Below, piece by piece: positions 7,840-15,499 of a stretch of DNA of 29,741 nt. The stretch lies in NCBI GenBank assembly GCA_049324835.1, contig JBMOMT010000007.1, positions 1 through 29,741 on the forward strand, given 5' to 3'. The DNA is from JBMOMT01 sp049324835 (GTDB lineage: Bacteria; Chloroflexota; Anaerolineae; CAYNKW01). Both the position numbers and the translations under genes were made by a program. How positions within the stretch are numbered: the stretch's first letter is position 1; every line of letters begins with the position of its first letter. The notes beneath the pieces were generated by a model. The model worked only from the letters and a program-made list of their open reading frames with translations, ran no database searches and was not told where the DNA came from.

Positions 7840-8514
7840 ATGATGGGAGAAAGAGTGATCTCTCGCGGCACGTGTGTTTTCTGCAAAAACAGCTACGCCA
7901 AATCGGGCATGTCCCGGCATCTGAAGGCCTGCAAGGCGCGCCAGGAGGCCATCGACGCGCAAAAGAGCGGCAAAGCGCGCCAGACAAAACTCTTTCATCT
8001 GCAAATTCAGGGCACGTACAATCCCTGGTACTGGCTTCACCTGGAAATTCCCACCTCGGCCACCCTGCGCGATCTGGATCAGTTCCTGCGAGATATCTGG
8101 CTGGAGTGCTGCGGCCACCTGAGCATGTTCCGCATCGGCGAACAGAACTATATCGTCGAGACGTCCGACGACTGGTGGAACGACGAGGATAAAGATATGA
8201 GCGTCGAGCTGGCCCAGGTCCTCACCCCTGGCCTCAAGTTCGCCCACGAATACGATTTCGGCAGCACCACCTATCTCACCCTCCAAGTCGTCGCCGAGCG
8301 TGAGGGGGTGGCAGACAAACGTAAGCCGATCCAGGTCCTGGCCCGCAACGATCCACCCGACTATCGCTGCGAAATCTGCAACGAGCCGGCAACCTGGATC
8401 AACGTCTTTGAGGATTATGCCCTCCTCTGCGACGCGCACGCAGAGGAATATGACGAGGGGCTGCTGCCGGTGGTCAACTCGCCGCGCACCGGCGTCTGCG
8501 GTTATACCGGATAG
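7840..8514 (+). CDS. pRiA4b ORF-3-like protein with N- and C-terminal zinc fingers
   Basis: A 224-residue cytoplasmic protein of unknown function. The start is ATG at 7840 or, equally well, the adjacent ATG at 7843 just after a GGGGG run. The N-terminus has a C2H2/C2HC-like finger (CVFCKNSYAKSGMSRHLKAC). The middle (about residues 45-165: LFHLQIQGTYNPWYWLHLEI, LRDLDQFLRDIWLECCGHLSMFRI, FAHEYDFGSTTYLTLQVV) is characteristic of the plasmid pRiA4b ORF-3 / IS1096 TnpR-like family. The C-terminus has a second metal-binding knuckle (CEICNEPA, then CDAH). The family is often found near mobile elements, but its biochemical role is not established. It has its own promoter and no signal peptide, unlike its secreted neighbours, which suggests insertion into the surface-protein block. 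Confidence 0.8.
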   Translation: MMGERVISRGTCVFCKNSYAKSGMSRHLKACKARQEAIDAQKSGKARQTKLFHLQIQGTYNPWYWLHLEIPTSATLRDLDQFLRDIWLECCGHLSMFRIGEQNYIVETSDDWWNDEDKDMSVELAQVLTPGLKFAHEYDFGSTTYLTLQVVAEREGVADKRKPIQVLARNDPPDYRCEICNEPATWINVFEDYALLCDAHAEEYDEGLLPVVNSPRTGVCGYTG

Positions 8515-8519
8515 CCTCA

Positions 8520-8659
8520 GTAGATCCAATTTTTAGACCTGACAGGTTTTTCATAGTGGCATAACCGGCAAAATCACTTGATTATCAACTGCATTGGCCC
8601 AAACAAGTGTCTCTAAAAACCTGTCAGGTCTTGTAGCCCTCAAGAACTTGGATCTACCG
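8520..8659. repeat. MITE-like element with paired palindromes and terminal inverted repeat
   Basis: AGACCTGACAGGTTT at 8535-8549 and its exact reverse complement at 8617-8631 enclose 67 bases. Outside them, GTAGATCCAA (8520-8529) is matched in inverted orientation at 8650-8659, giving a candidate 140-bp element. The interior contains AACCGGCAAAATCACTTG (8563-8580), which matches 15 of 18 positions (reverse strand) of the spacer of the second pair at 19734-19751. This shows that the two pairs belong to one family. There is no coding capacity. Confidence 0.7.
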
Positions 8660-8708
8660 AGTCTGCCGGGACAGTATACAAAACACCAGACACACACGAG
8701 GCCGCATC

Positions 8709-10493
8709 ATGACTCGAACGCTGCTCCATTTTTTCACCCTGCTGCTTGCCCTGCTCACCCTGAGCGGCAGCCTGCCGCCCGCTTTTGGCGCAGGCGTCCA
8801 GTCCACCGATACCCGTCGCGTCAACGCGCCCTATTTCGACGACGATATCACCTGGGCCGAGACGGCCATCTTTTGGCTGGGCCAGAACCAGCAGGGCAGC
8901 CCGCCCACCCGCAACTATACCGACGTGCGGCTGGGCTACACCGACGAGGCCTTGGCAATCTGGCTGACCGTGGCCGATTATTACCTCTGGTACGACGCCA
9001 GCGCCACCCCCTCCAGCGACCTGACGCCGTGGGACGCCGCCGCCGTTTACCTGGATACCAACGGCGATGGCGCCGCCGCACCCCAAACGGACGACTATTG
9101 GTTCCTCATCGGCGCGCGTCACTGGCAGGACGTGAGTAATTATATGCGCCAGGCCCGCGGCAGCGGCAGCGCCTGGAACACCGCCTGGTCGCCCTCGACG
9201 GCCTGGACGGCGCAATCGAGCATGTCCTGGTATTGCGATCCTGGCCCCAACAGCAACGACTGCGGCATCGACTTTGGCTGGACGGCGGTTTTCACTCTGC
9301 CCTGGGCCACGCTGGGGCTTTCTGGCCCGCCGGCCGATGGCGCGCTGTGGGGACTGGGCGTTCAGGTCTACGACCACGATCTGAGCGGCGGCTCACCCCT
9401 GACGCCCGAAGTCTGGCCGGAGACGTTTGCGTCGGGCTCGCCGGCCACCTGGGGCGAGCTGGCTTTCAACCCGCCGGCCTACCAGCCGCCGGCGGCCGTC
9501 GTCGAAGGCTCAACCACCCTGCGCCGGGGGCTGAACGGCGCGGTAGAAGACGCCTGGATGGGCGGCGGCGGCACTTGCGGCGGCGGGCACAATGGCGGCG
9601 GCGAGATCAACCACGGCGACAGCGGCGACCTCTACACCGGCTCCGAAACAGCCGTGACACACCTGCCCTGTTTTAACAAATCCTACCTGCGTTTTTATCT
9701 GGACGATATCCCGGCCGGCAGAACGATCCTTTCGGCCAGCCTGACCCTGCACCTGTGGGGCCACGCCGGCGAGACGCCCGATCTGGCCCAGCCTTCCTGG
9801 GTGCACCTGTTCAGCGTCACCGACCCCTGGCAAGAGATGACTATCCACTGGAACAATGCGCCCCTGCCCCGCGAAAACCTGTCGGTCACGCGGGTCGATC
9901 CGTACAGCAGCCCCGGCGACATCCACTGGCCTGGCGATCCCTACACCTGGGACGCCACTCAGGCCGTGGCCGAGGCCCATGCTGCCGGGCAGCCGCTCAG
10001 CATCGCCCTTTACGCCTCCGATTCGGCGCAGCACAGCAGCAAATATTACGTCGGCTCGGAATCGACCATCACCACAGGCCGCCCCACCCTCACCGTCACC
10101 TGGGGGCGCGCCGCCGCCGAGTTGGAAAAAACGGTCAGCCCTTCTTTTGGCCACACCGGCCAGAGCCTCACCTATACCCTGAGTTTTCCAGGCACCGGCA
10201 ACACCCTCACCCTCACCGACGATCTGCCCGACGGCGTGAGCGCGCCCACCATCCTGCCCGGCTCGACGGTCACACCGTCCTATGCCAGCGGCCGGCTGAC
10301 CTGGAGCGGCGCGCCATCGTCCGGCCAGGAGGTGATCGTCCGTTACAGCGTGACCATCGAAACCGGCCAGTCCAGGGCCCTGGTCAACACCGCCCAACTG
10401 AGCGAGGCCGGCGGCGAGCCCAGCACCGCCCGCGCCACGGCCGTCGCCAATCCCACCCAGGTCTTTTTGCCACTAACGCTCAGCAACGACTGA
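8709..10493 (+). CDS. Secreted CBM9-like / DNRLRE / DUF11-like protein with FLPL tail
   Basis: A 594-residue exported protein from ATG 8709 with signal peptide TRTLLHFFTLLLALLTLSG, likely cleaved after AFGA. Residues about 35-255 resemble a CBM9-like (DOMON-type) carbohydrate-binding sandwich: VNAPYFDDDITWAET, VRLGYTDEALAIWLTVAD, AAVYLDTNGDGAAAP, FGWTAVFTLPWATLGL. Residues about 265-470 fit a DNRLRE (CBM96-like) module: KSYLRFYLDDIPAGRTILSA, ASLTLHLWGH and SIALYASDSAQHSSKYYVGSE. Then comes a DUF11-like sandwich (LEKTVSPSFGHTGQSLTYTL) and the tail QVFLPLTLSND. It is probably a surface polysaccharide-binding or adhesive protein; no catalytic domain is seen. It is followed by a strong terminator at 10514-10548. 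Confidence 0.85.
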   Translation: MTRTLLHFFTLLLALLTLSGSLPPAFGAGVQSTDTRRVNAPYFDDDITWAETAIFWLGQNQQGSPPTRNYTDVRLGYTDEALAIWLTVADYYLWYDASATPSSDLTPWDAAAVYLDTNGDGAAAPQTDDYWFLIGARHWQDVSNYMRQARGSGSAWNTAWSPSTAWTAQSSMSWYCDPGPNSNDCGIDFGWTAVFTLPWATLGLSGPPADGALWGLGVQVYDHDLSGGSPLTPEVWPETFASGSPATWGELAFNPPAYQPPAAVVEGSTTLRRGLNGAVEDAWMGGGGTCGGGHNGGGEINHGDSGDLYTGSETAVTHLPCFNKSYLRFYLDDIPAGRTILSASLTLHLWGHAGETPDLAQPSWVHLFSVTDPWQEMTIHWNNAPLPRENLSVTRVDPYSSPGDIHWPGDPYTWDATQAVAEAHAAGQPLSIALYASDSAQHSSKYYVGSESTITTGRPTLTVTWGRAAAELEKTVSPSFGHTGQSLTYTLSFPGTGNTLTLTDDLPDGVSAPTILPGSTVTPSYASGRLTWSGAPSSGQEVIVRYSVTIETGQSRALVNTAQLSEAGGEPSTARATAVANPTQVFLPLTLSND

Positions 10494-10513
10494 GTCCAGT
10501 TAAACCTTCGCCA

Positions 10514-10548
10514 GACGAGAGGCCGCCAGGGCGGCCTCTCGTCTTTTT
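10514..10548 (+). terminator. Rho-independent terminator
   Basis: Near-perfect 14-bp inverted repeat (GACGAGAGGCCGCC / GGCGGCCTCTCGTC, 10514-10527 and 10530-10543) with a minimal loop, followed by TTTTT (10544-10548). It ends the CBM9-like gene. Confidence 0.93.
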
Positions 10549-10587
10549 GCCCGCTCGTAGGCCATTGGTACCATATACTATCGCTTT

Positions 10588-10631
10588 GGGACAACAGTCC
10601 CATTGCCGTTGCCTGCCAATGCTGGTAAGAT
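10588..10631 (+). promoter_or_regulatory. Promoter with upstream inverted repeat for the large glycosidase gene
   Basis: TTGCCG (10603-10608), a 17-bp spacer, and TAAGAT (10626-10631). It is preceded directly by the inverted repeat GGGAC-4-GTCCC (10588-10601), which could be a regulator site or simply part of the upstream region. The gene starts at the GTG at 10679. Confidence 0.6.
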
Positions 10632-10678
10632 AAGAGAGGCTTTTGAGCCCTCAAGATCACGTGCAGAGGAGGAATCTT

Positions 10679-13600
10679 GTGGCGCATCGTCTTTTTGCTG
10701 CATTGGCAACGCTGAGCCTGCTATTTGGGGGAGTGGCAGTCGCAGCGCCAGCCATACAGGCCGCATCCGGCCCGGCGATCCTCAACGTCCGGAGCAATGT
10801 AAACTCGGTAGGGCTGTACGACAAATTCGAGCTCACTTTCGACATCCAGGACAGCGTCGCCACCCATCTTGATTGGCCCTACGATCCCGCGCCGCCCGCC
10901 GGCCTGCCGGCCGGCACGGGCATCACGGTGGAAGGACTCTTTTCCAACGACAATTGGACCACCACCCTCACCCAGCCCGCATTCCTCTACCAGGATTATA
11001 CCCGCAACCAATACAGCGGTCAGGAACACCTCTACCCGCAGGGCGAGCCGGTGTGGAAGATCCGTTTTGCGCCGCAGAACAGCGGCGACTGGCGCTACCG
11101 CATCCGCGCCACCGACGCCAGCGGCACCACCGTTTACCCGCCCGACGGCGATCTCGCCTTCGAGGCCACAGCTTCCGGCAGCCACGGCTTTATCCGCGTC
11201 AGCCCCACCGACCCCCGCTATTTTGAATTCGACGACGGCACGCCGTTCATCGGCCTGGGGCACGGCGGCGGCTTTTCCGACCGCAACCCCACCTACGACG
11301 CCGACGCCCAGTTTGCCACCTTTGCCGCCAACCGGGCCAACTTTTTCCGCGTCTGGATGAGCGGCTCCTCCATCGCCGGTTCGGCCTGGATCCCCTGGAG
11401 CTCGCACCACCTGGGCTACGACGGCAACGTGCCGCCCACCAGCCTCAGCCCTGAGGAGGCCTACGCCGGCGGCGACCTGGCCATAAAGCTCGACAGCGCC
11501 AACCCCTGCATGTTCCAGGGCTTTTTGGGCCACATCCCGGTGCTGCCGGGGCGCACCTATCGCCTTCAGGTGCGCGTCAAAACGGTGGGAGTGACCGGCC
11601 CGCAGCAGAGTGGCGCTCCCTACGGTTTTGTGGTCAAAGAGGCCGGCTGGCTGGGTACCGCCTGCGCCCAGCCCGACGCCCTCCCCGCCCTGACGCCCTA
11701 CATCGCCGGCAGCGCCGACTGGCAAACGGTGGAAGGCACAATGACCACCGGCGCCGATCAGCACTTTTTGGACAATCTCTACCTGATCCTGGAAAATGCC
11801 ACCGGCGGCGCCGCCTACATCGACGAGGTGGCCCTGCAAGAGGATCTGGGCGGCGGCCATTACGGGCCGAATCTGGTGCGTAAACCGCGCATGAACTTTC
11901 ACACCTACTTTGACCCCATGCGCGCCTGGAGCTGGGATTACATCCTCGACCGCGCCGCCGAGTTGGGCATCGCCCTCAAGATCGTCACCCTGGACAAAGA
12001 CGACTGGATCTATAATCACATCGCCGCCGACGGCACGTTTGACCCCGAAAAGCGCAACGACAATTTCTACGCCGCGCCCGGTACCAAGGTGCGCTGGCTG
12101 CAAGAGACCTGGTGGCGCTACCTCAGCGCCCGTTGGGGCTATTCGACGGCGGTGCACTCTTGGGAGCTGCTCAACGAGGGTGATCCGTTCAACGGCCGCC
12201 ATTACGAGCAGGCCAACGCCTTTGCCCGCACCATCCACCAGATCGATACCCACCGCCACCTGGCGACGACCTCCTTCTGGCACAGTTATCCCGTGGCCGA
12301 GTTCTGGGGCAACGCCGCCTACCCCGAACTGGATTACGCCGATCTGCACGCCTACATCAGCACCGGCTGGGGGCGCTACCCGGTGTGGAGTAGCAATCCG
12401 GCGGCGCCTCTGAGTTACGAGGCCAACCCGGCCCACGTGCGAGGCGGCAGCGGTCACAGCCTGCGCCTGTATGGCTCGGAGCGGGTGAACAACGCCAGCG
12501 TGCCCCCCTCCCGCCTGGCGATCCACGGTCGCGGTGAGTGGATCATCCGTTTCTGGATGAAAGCCGAAAACTTCAGCGGCGCCTGCGATTACGGCATCCC
12601 CAACGCCATGGCCGGCCCGCGCCTCACCTGGACGCTGGACAACGGCCAGCCGGGGCAGGTCTCCAACGTCGTGCCACCCACCGCCAGCGGCCAGAGCTTT
12701 ATCTGCTCCGCCCCGGCCGGCAGTTACGACTGGACCCAGTTCCGCAGCGATCAGACCGCCGACGGCCAGCCCGCGCCCGCCACGGCGCGCATTCTCATCG
12801 ACGATGACGCCACCCACACGCTGTACGTGGCGGTGCAGAACGCCTACGGCAGCGGCGGCGCCGCCTGGTTCGACGACATCGAGATCGTCGCCCCCGACGG
12901 CGCTCTGCTGGCCACCAACGGCTCGGTGATACTGGATCACCTGGACGAGGACGCCGCCCGCTACACCCAGGCCTACAGCCTGCTCGATGGCGGCGGCAGC
13001 CCGGCCGGGGCGCAAATGCCGCTGGTGCGCGGCGAGGCCGGCCTGGATTACCCCGGCGGCCCGCAGGAAGAGCAGGCCGATCTGGCCCGCGATACCGAAG
13101 GCGTCTGGTTCCACAACCTGATCTGGGGCCAGATCAACCCCGGCGGCATGTACGAGCTCTACTGGTGGACCGACAACATTTGGGATTACGGCCTGCACCG
13201 CCACATCAAACCCTTCCGCGACTTTATGGACGGCATCGCCCTGAGCAACGGCCACTATCACGACGCGCAGGCCATCACCTCTAACCCAGACTTGCGGGCC
13301 TGGGGTCAGGTGGATACGGCCCACGGTCTGGCTCATCTCTGGATTCAGAATACGCGCCACACCTGGCGCAACGTGGTCGATGGCGCGGCCATCCCGGCCC
13401 TCGATGGCACGGTGACCCTGCCGGCTCTGGGCAGCGGCAGCTATCAGATCGAGTGGTGGGATACTCGCGGCGGCGGCGTGGTGCACAGCGAAACAGTGAC
13501 GGCCAATGGCGCGCTGACGCTGACCCTGCCCTGGTCGCTGGCAACCGGCCTGGCCGTCAAAGTGGCTCAGGCCCAGGTGGATCTCGAGGCGTCGTCGCTG

Positions 13601-13981
13601 GCCGTAGACCGCACCGCCGCTGACCCCGGCGACACACTGAGCTACCAGCTGCAACTGGTCAACCACGGCAACGCGACCGCCTCTGGCGTCGCTGTGCACA
13701 ATCCCATCCCGGCGCACACAGCCTACGTGCCCAACAGCCTGACGGCCAGCGCGGGGCAAGCGCTCCACGATGGAGCCAGCATCATCTGGGCGGGCGATGT
13801 GCCGGCGGGCGGCAGCGTGACGATCCACTTTTCTCTGACGGTGGATACCCAGCTCACCGACCCAACAGCCATCACCGATGTGGCCACGGTCAATTACCCG
13901 GGCGGCGTGATGGATCGCCGGGCCACCACACTGGTCAACAGCCTTCAGGTCTACCTGCCGCTGATGCTCAAACGCCATTGA
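10679..13981 (+). CDS. Secreted apiosidase-like glycoside hydrolase with inserted jelly-roll modules, DUF11-like domain and YLPL tail
   Basis: A 1100-residue exported protein. The start is GTG at 10679, with AGAGGAGG 7 bases upstream, then signal peptide AHRLFAALATLSLLFGG ending near IQA. Residues about 30-175 form a DUF5060-like N-terminal sandwich (LYDKFELTFDIQDSVATHLDWP, DGEL-type strands). RYFEFDDGTPFIGLGHGGG opens a GH-A-type barrel of the DUF4038/apiosidase-like kind. WELLNEGDPFN supplies the putative acid/base Glu500 and LVRGEAGLDYP the putative nucleophile Glu786. Two jelly-roll-like modules interrupt the barrel, at about residues 260-400 (ends GGAAYIDEVALQE) and about 580-750 (ends AWFDDIEIVAP). 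A C-terminal sandwich of the putative collagen-binding type (GSYQIEWWDTRGG), a DUF11-like domain (DTLSYQLQLVNHGNATASGV) and the tail QVYLPLMLKRH follow. It probably acts on plant or algal polysaccharide; the substrate is unknown. Confidence 0.85.
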   Translation: MAHRLFAALATLSLLFGGVAVAAPAIQAASGPAILNVRSNVNSVGLYDKFELTFDIQDSVATHLDWPYDPAPPAGLPAGTGITVEGLFSNDNWTTTLTQPAFLYQDYTRNQYSGQEHLYPQGEPVWKIRFAPQNSGDWRYRIRATDASGTTVYPPDGDLAFEATASGSHGFIRVSPTDPRYFEFDDGTPFIGLGHGGGFSDRNPTYDADAQFATFAANRANFFRVWMSGSSIAGSAWIPWSSHHLGYDGNVPPTSLSPEEAYAGGDLAIKLDSANPCMFQGFLGHIPVLPGRTYRLQVRVKTVGVTGPQQSGAPYGFVVKEAGWLGTACAQPDALPALTPYIAGSADWQTVEGTMTTGADQHFLDNLYLILENATGGAAYIDEVALQEDLGGGHYGPNLVRKPRMNFHTYFDPMRAWSWDYILDRAAELGIALKIVTLDKDDWIYNHIAADGTFDPEKRNDNFYAAPGTKVRWLQETWWRYLSARWGYSTAVHSWELLNEGDPFNGRHYEQANAFARTIHQIDTHRHLATTSFWHSYPVAEFWGNAAYPELDYADLHAYISTGWGRYPVWSSNPAAPLSYEANPAHVRGGSGHSLRLYGSERVNNASVPPSRLAIHGRGEWIIRFWMKAENFSGACDYGIPNAMAGPRLTWTLDNGQPGQVSNVVPPTASGQSFICSAPAGSYDWTQFRSDQTADGQPAPATARILIDDDATHTLYVAVQNAYGSGGAAWFDDIEIVAPDGALLATNGSVILDHLDEDAARYTQAYSLLDGGGSPAGAQMPLVRGEAGLDYPGGPQEEQADLARDTEGVWFHNLIWGQINPGGMYELYWWTDNIWDYGLHRHIKPFRDFMDGIALSNGHYHDAQAITSNPDLRAWGQVDTAHGLAHLWIQNTRHTWRNVVDGAAIPALDGTVTLPALGSGSYQIEWWDTRGGGVVHSETVTANGALTLTLPWSLATGLAVKVAQAQVDLEASSLAVDRTAADPGDTLSYQLQLVNHGNATASGVAVHNPIPAHTAYVPNSLTASAGQALHDGASIIWAGDVPAGGSVTIHFSLTVDTQLTDPTAITDVATVNYPGGVMDRRATTLVNSLQVYLPLMLKRH

Positions 13982-14004
13982 ACCGTCCGACACCCTGGAA
14001 ACAA

Positions 14005-14038
14005 AAACGGGCGGCCTGCTCAAACAGGCCGCCCGTTT
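14005..14038. terminator. Bidirectional terminator between convergent genes
   Basis: 14-bp perfect stem (AAACGGGCGGCCTG / CAGGCCGCCCGTTT) with 6-base loop. A-rich bases on the left and TTT on the right give U-tracts in both directions. It sits 23 bases after the large glycosidase gene and 12 bases after the end of the minus-strand gene at 14051. Confidence 0.9.
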
Positions 14039-14050
14039 CGCTGATGTGGA

Positions 14051-15268
14051 TCAGGGTAGTTTTTCAAGATGGGCGTCATCCCAATAACAAGTGTTGTGCA
14101 GCCAGGCCTGCGCCGGTTCCGATAACACAAACAGCGTCACCGTGGGCGCAGTGACGGTGGCGGTGATGCTCATCTGCATCCAGGTGTCCAACGGGTTGGC
14201 CGTCGGCGACGACCAGCGCACGCTGGCAGCGTTCAGGTCGGCGCCGCCGCTGGGGTCGATGCCTACCCGCATGCGCATGTCGCCGCTGGGATCGGAGGTG
14301 GTCGCCTGTTGATCGGTGGCGTAGGCCCAGCCCCAGGCGGAAAAGCGTAACGTGCCGCCCACGGTGCAGCCGTCGAGCTGTTGATACAGCCCGGCTTTGT
14401 AATAGCGGCGAAACGTGCCGTACTGCTGCGATTTCTCCCCGCCGTGAACCGGGTCCGGCGAGATGGCAAAATTGTACTCCGGATCGGCCAGTGTGCCCTC
14501 CACGTGCTGCCACGTGGGTATCCAATAGGGCGCCACCAGCTTGTTGCTATAGTTGGCCGGGTCATAGAGAGTATAAACGCCCTCGAAACCGCCGTTTCGC
14601 AGCGCGCACGGGGGCACATAGTTGCGCGAAACCGCCGGCAAATAGACGTGCTGCCAGGGCGCCGAGGTCAGAACCGCGTCGTCCCAGAGCACGTAGGCAG
14701 AGCTGGGATACTGGGCCTGAGCGCCGATAAACACCGTGACGGTGGTGCTCAACACCGTGGTAAAGATGCTCATCTTTTGCCACTGGCTGCTGGCGTAGGT
14801 GATCTCTGACCACTCGGCATCGTCCGGATCGATGCCGCCTTGCGGGTCGATGGCGATGCGCAGCGCCACCGATTGGCTGCCATCGTGTGGGTCGCCGGGC
14901 CAGTCATGCCACACGCTGAAACTCGCCGCCTGGCCAACGGTCAGACCGGTCACCTGCTGGTACAGACCCCCGTACATGGGCTTGCCGGCAGCAGTGGACT
15001 GCCAATAGGTCTTTTGGGCGTAAAGGCCCGAATGTGCGGTCGAATCCTGGGCATATCCTGGCGCGCTGTAGAGGCCCTCGTCTTTGCTCCAGGCCGTCCA
15101 GCCATCGGCCAGGCCATCGACGAATACCTCAAAGCCACCGTTGTCCAACAAATTATCGGCCTGGGGCAGCGGCGGCCCGGAAAGCGCGCCCTGCACTGTG
15201 GTCAGGGCCAACAGGACGATCGCGCTCAGGCGAAGGGCTGGCGTGCCAATCTGGACTCTGTTTCTCAT
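14051..15268 (-). CDS. Secreted protein with two jelly-roll (CBM-like) modules and an internal YLPAV motif
   Basis: A 405-residue exported protein. The start is ATG at 15266-15268, preceded by AAGGAGGAA, then signal peptide RNRVQIGTPALRLSAIVLLALTT. Two homologous jelly-roll-like modules of roughly 170 residues follow. Each opens with NGGFE (NLLDNGGFEVFVDG; ALRNGGFEGVYT), carries GLYQQ-V/L and DPxGGxD(P/L)(D/N)A motifs, and closes with a WDDA strand (VLWDDAVL; CYWDDAHL). Between them is a linker, HVYLPAVSRNYVP, that matches the C-terminal tails of the neighbouring secreted proteins. The real C-terminus (DDAHLEKLP) lacks that tail. The role is probably carbohydrate or cell-surface binding. It is convergent with the large glycosidase and divergent from the response regulator. 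Confidence 0.8.
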   Translation of the reverse strand: MRNRVQIGTPALRLSAIVLLALTTVQGALSGPPLPQADNLLDNGGFEVFVDGLADGWTAWSKDEGLYSAPGYAQDSTAHSGLYAQKTYWQSTAAGKPMYGGLYQQVTGLTVGQAASFSVWHDWPGDPHDGSQSVALRIAIDPQGGIDPDDAEWSEITYASSQWQKMSIFTTVLSTTVTVFIGAQAQYPSSAYVLWDDAVLTSAPWQHVYLPAVSRNYVPPCALRNGGFEGVYTLYDPANYSNKLVAPYWIPTWQHVEGTLADPEYNFAISPDPVHGGEKSQQYGTFRRYYKAGLYQQLDGCTVGGTLRFSAWGWAYATDQQATTSDPSGDMRMRVGIDPSGGADLNAASVRWSSPTANPLDTWMQMSITATVTAPTVTLFVLSEPAQAWLHNTCYWDDAHLEKLP

Positions 15269-15343
15269 GGCCGTTCCTCCTTGTGTCTCCCCGGCGCAAC
15301 ACACGCGCCAACGAGCGCAAAAGCTCAGGCGATCTCGCCCCTC

Positions 15344-15372
15344 ATTGTAACACAGAGTTTTCTACCTGCCAA
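15344..15372 (-). promoter_or_regulatory. Promoter for the double jelly-roll gene
   Basis: On the minus strand: TTGGCA (15367-15372), a 17-bp spacer, and TACAAT (15344-15349), preceded by GTGT. It lies 17 bp from the -35 of the divergent response-regulator promoter. Confidence 0.75.
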
Positions 15373-15389
15373 ACCCAAACGCACGACCT

Positions 15390-15418
15390 TTGCCAGCCTC
15401 CCGGAACTGTGTTATAAT
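15390..15418 (+). promoter_or_regulatory. Promoter for the response regulator gene
   Basis: TTGCCA (15390-15395), a 17-bp spacer ending GTGT, and a perfect TATAAT (15413-15418). The leader of about 75 bases reaches the ATG at 15500. Confidence 0.78.
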
Positions 15419-15499
15419 CGCCGAACAGGTGATCGTGAGGGGGGGCTCGTTTCCGGAAGCCAACTATCCGGCTCAAGTTCCGATCTTGAGGATGATGTC

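Noticed and set aside
8535..8631. Possible CRISPR array from paired repeats
   Set aside because: Only two repeat arms, in inverted not direct orientation, palindromic and related spacers; no cas genes.
10721..14023. A 1100-codon open frame on the minus strand opposite the large glycosidase
   Set aside because: It mirrors the GC-rich third positions of the real gene, has low-complexity Gly/Ala/Val/Arg composition, no signal peptide or domain, and crosses the terminator at 14005-14038.
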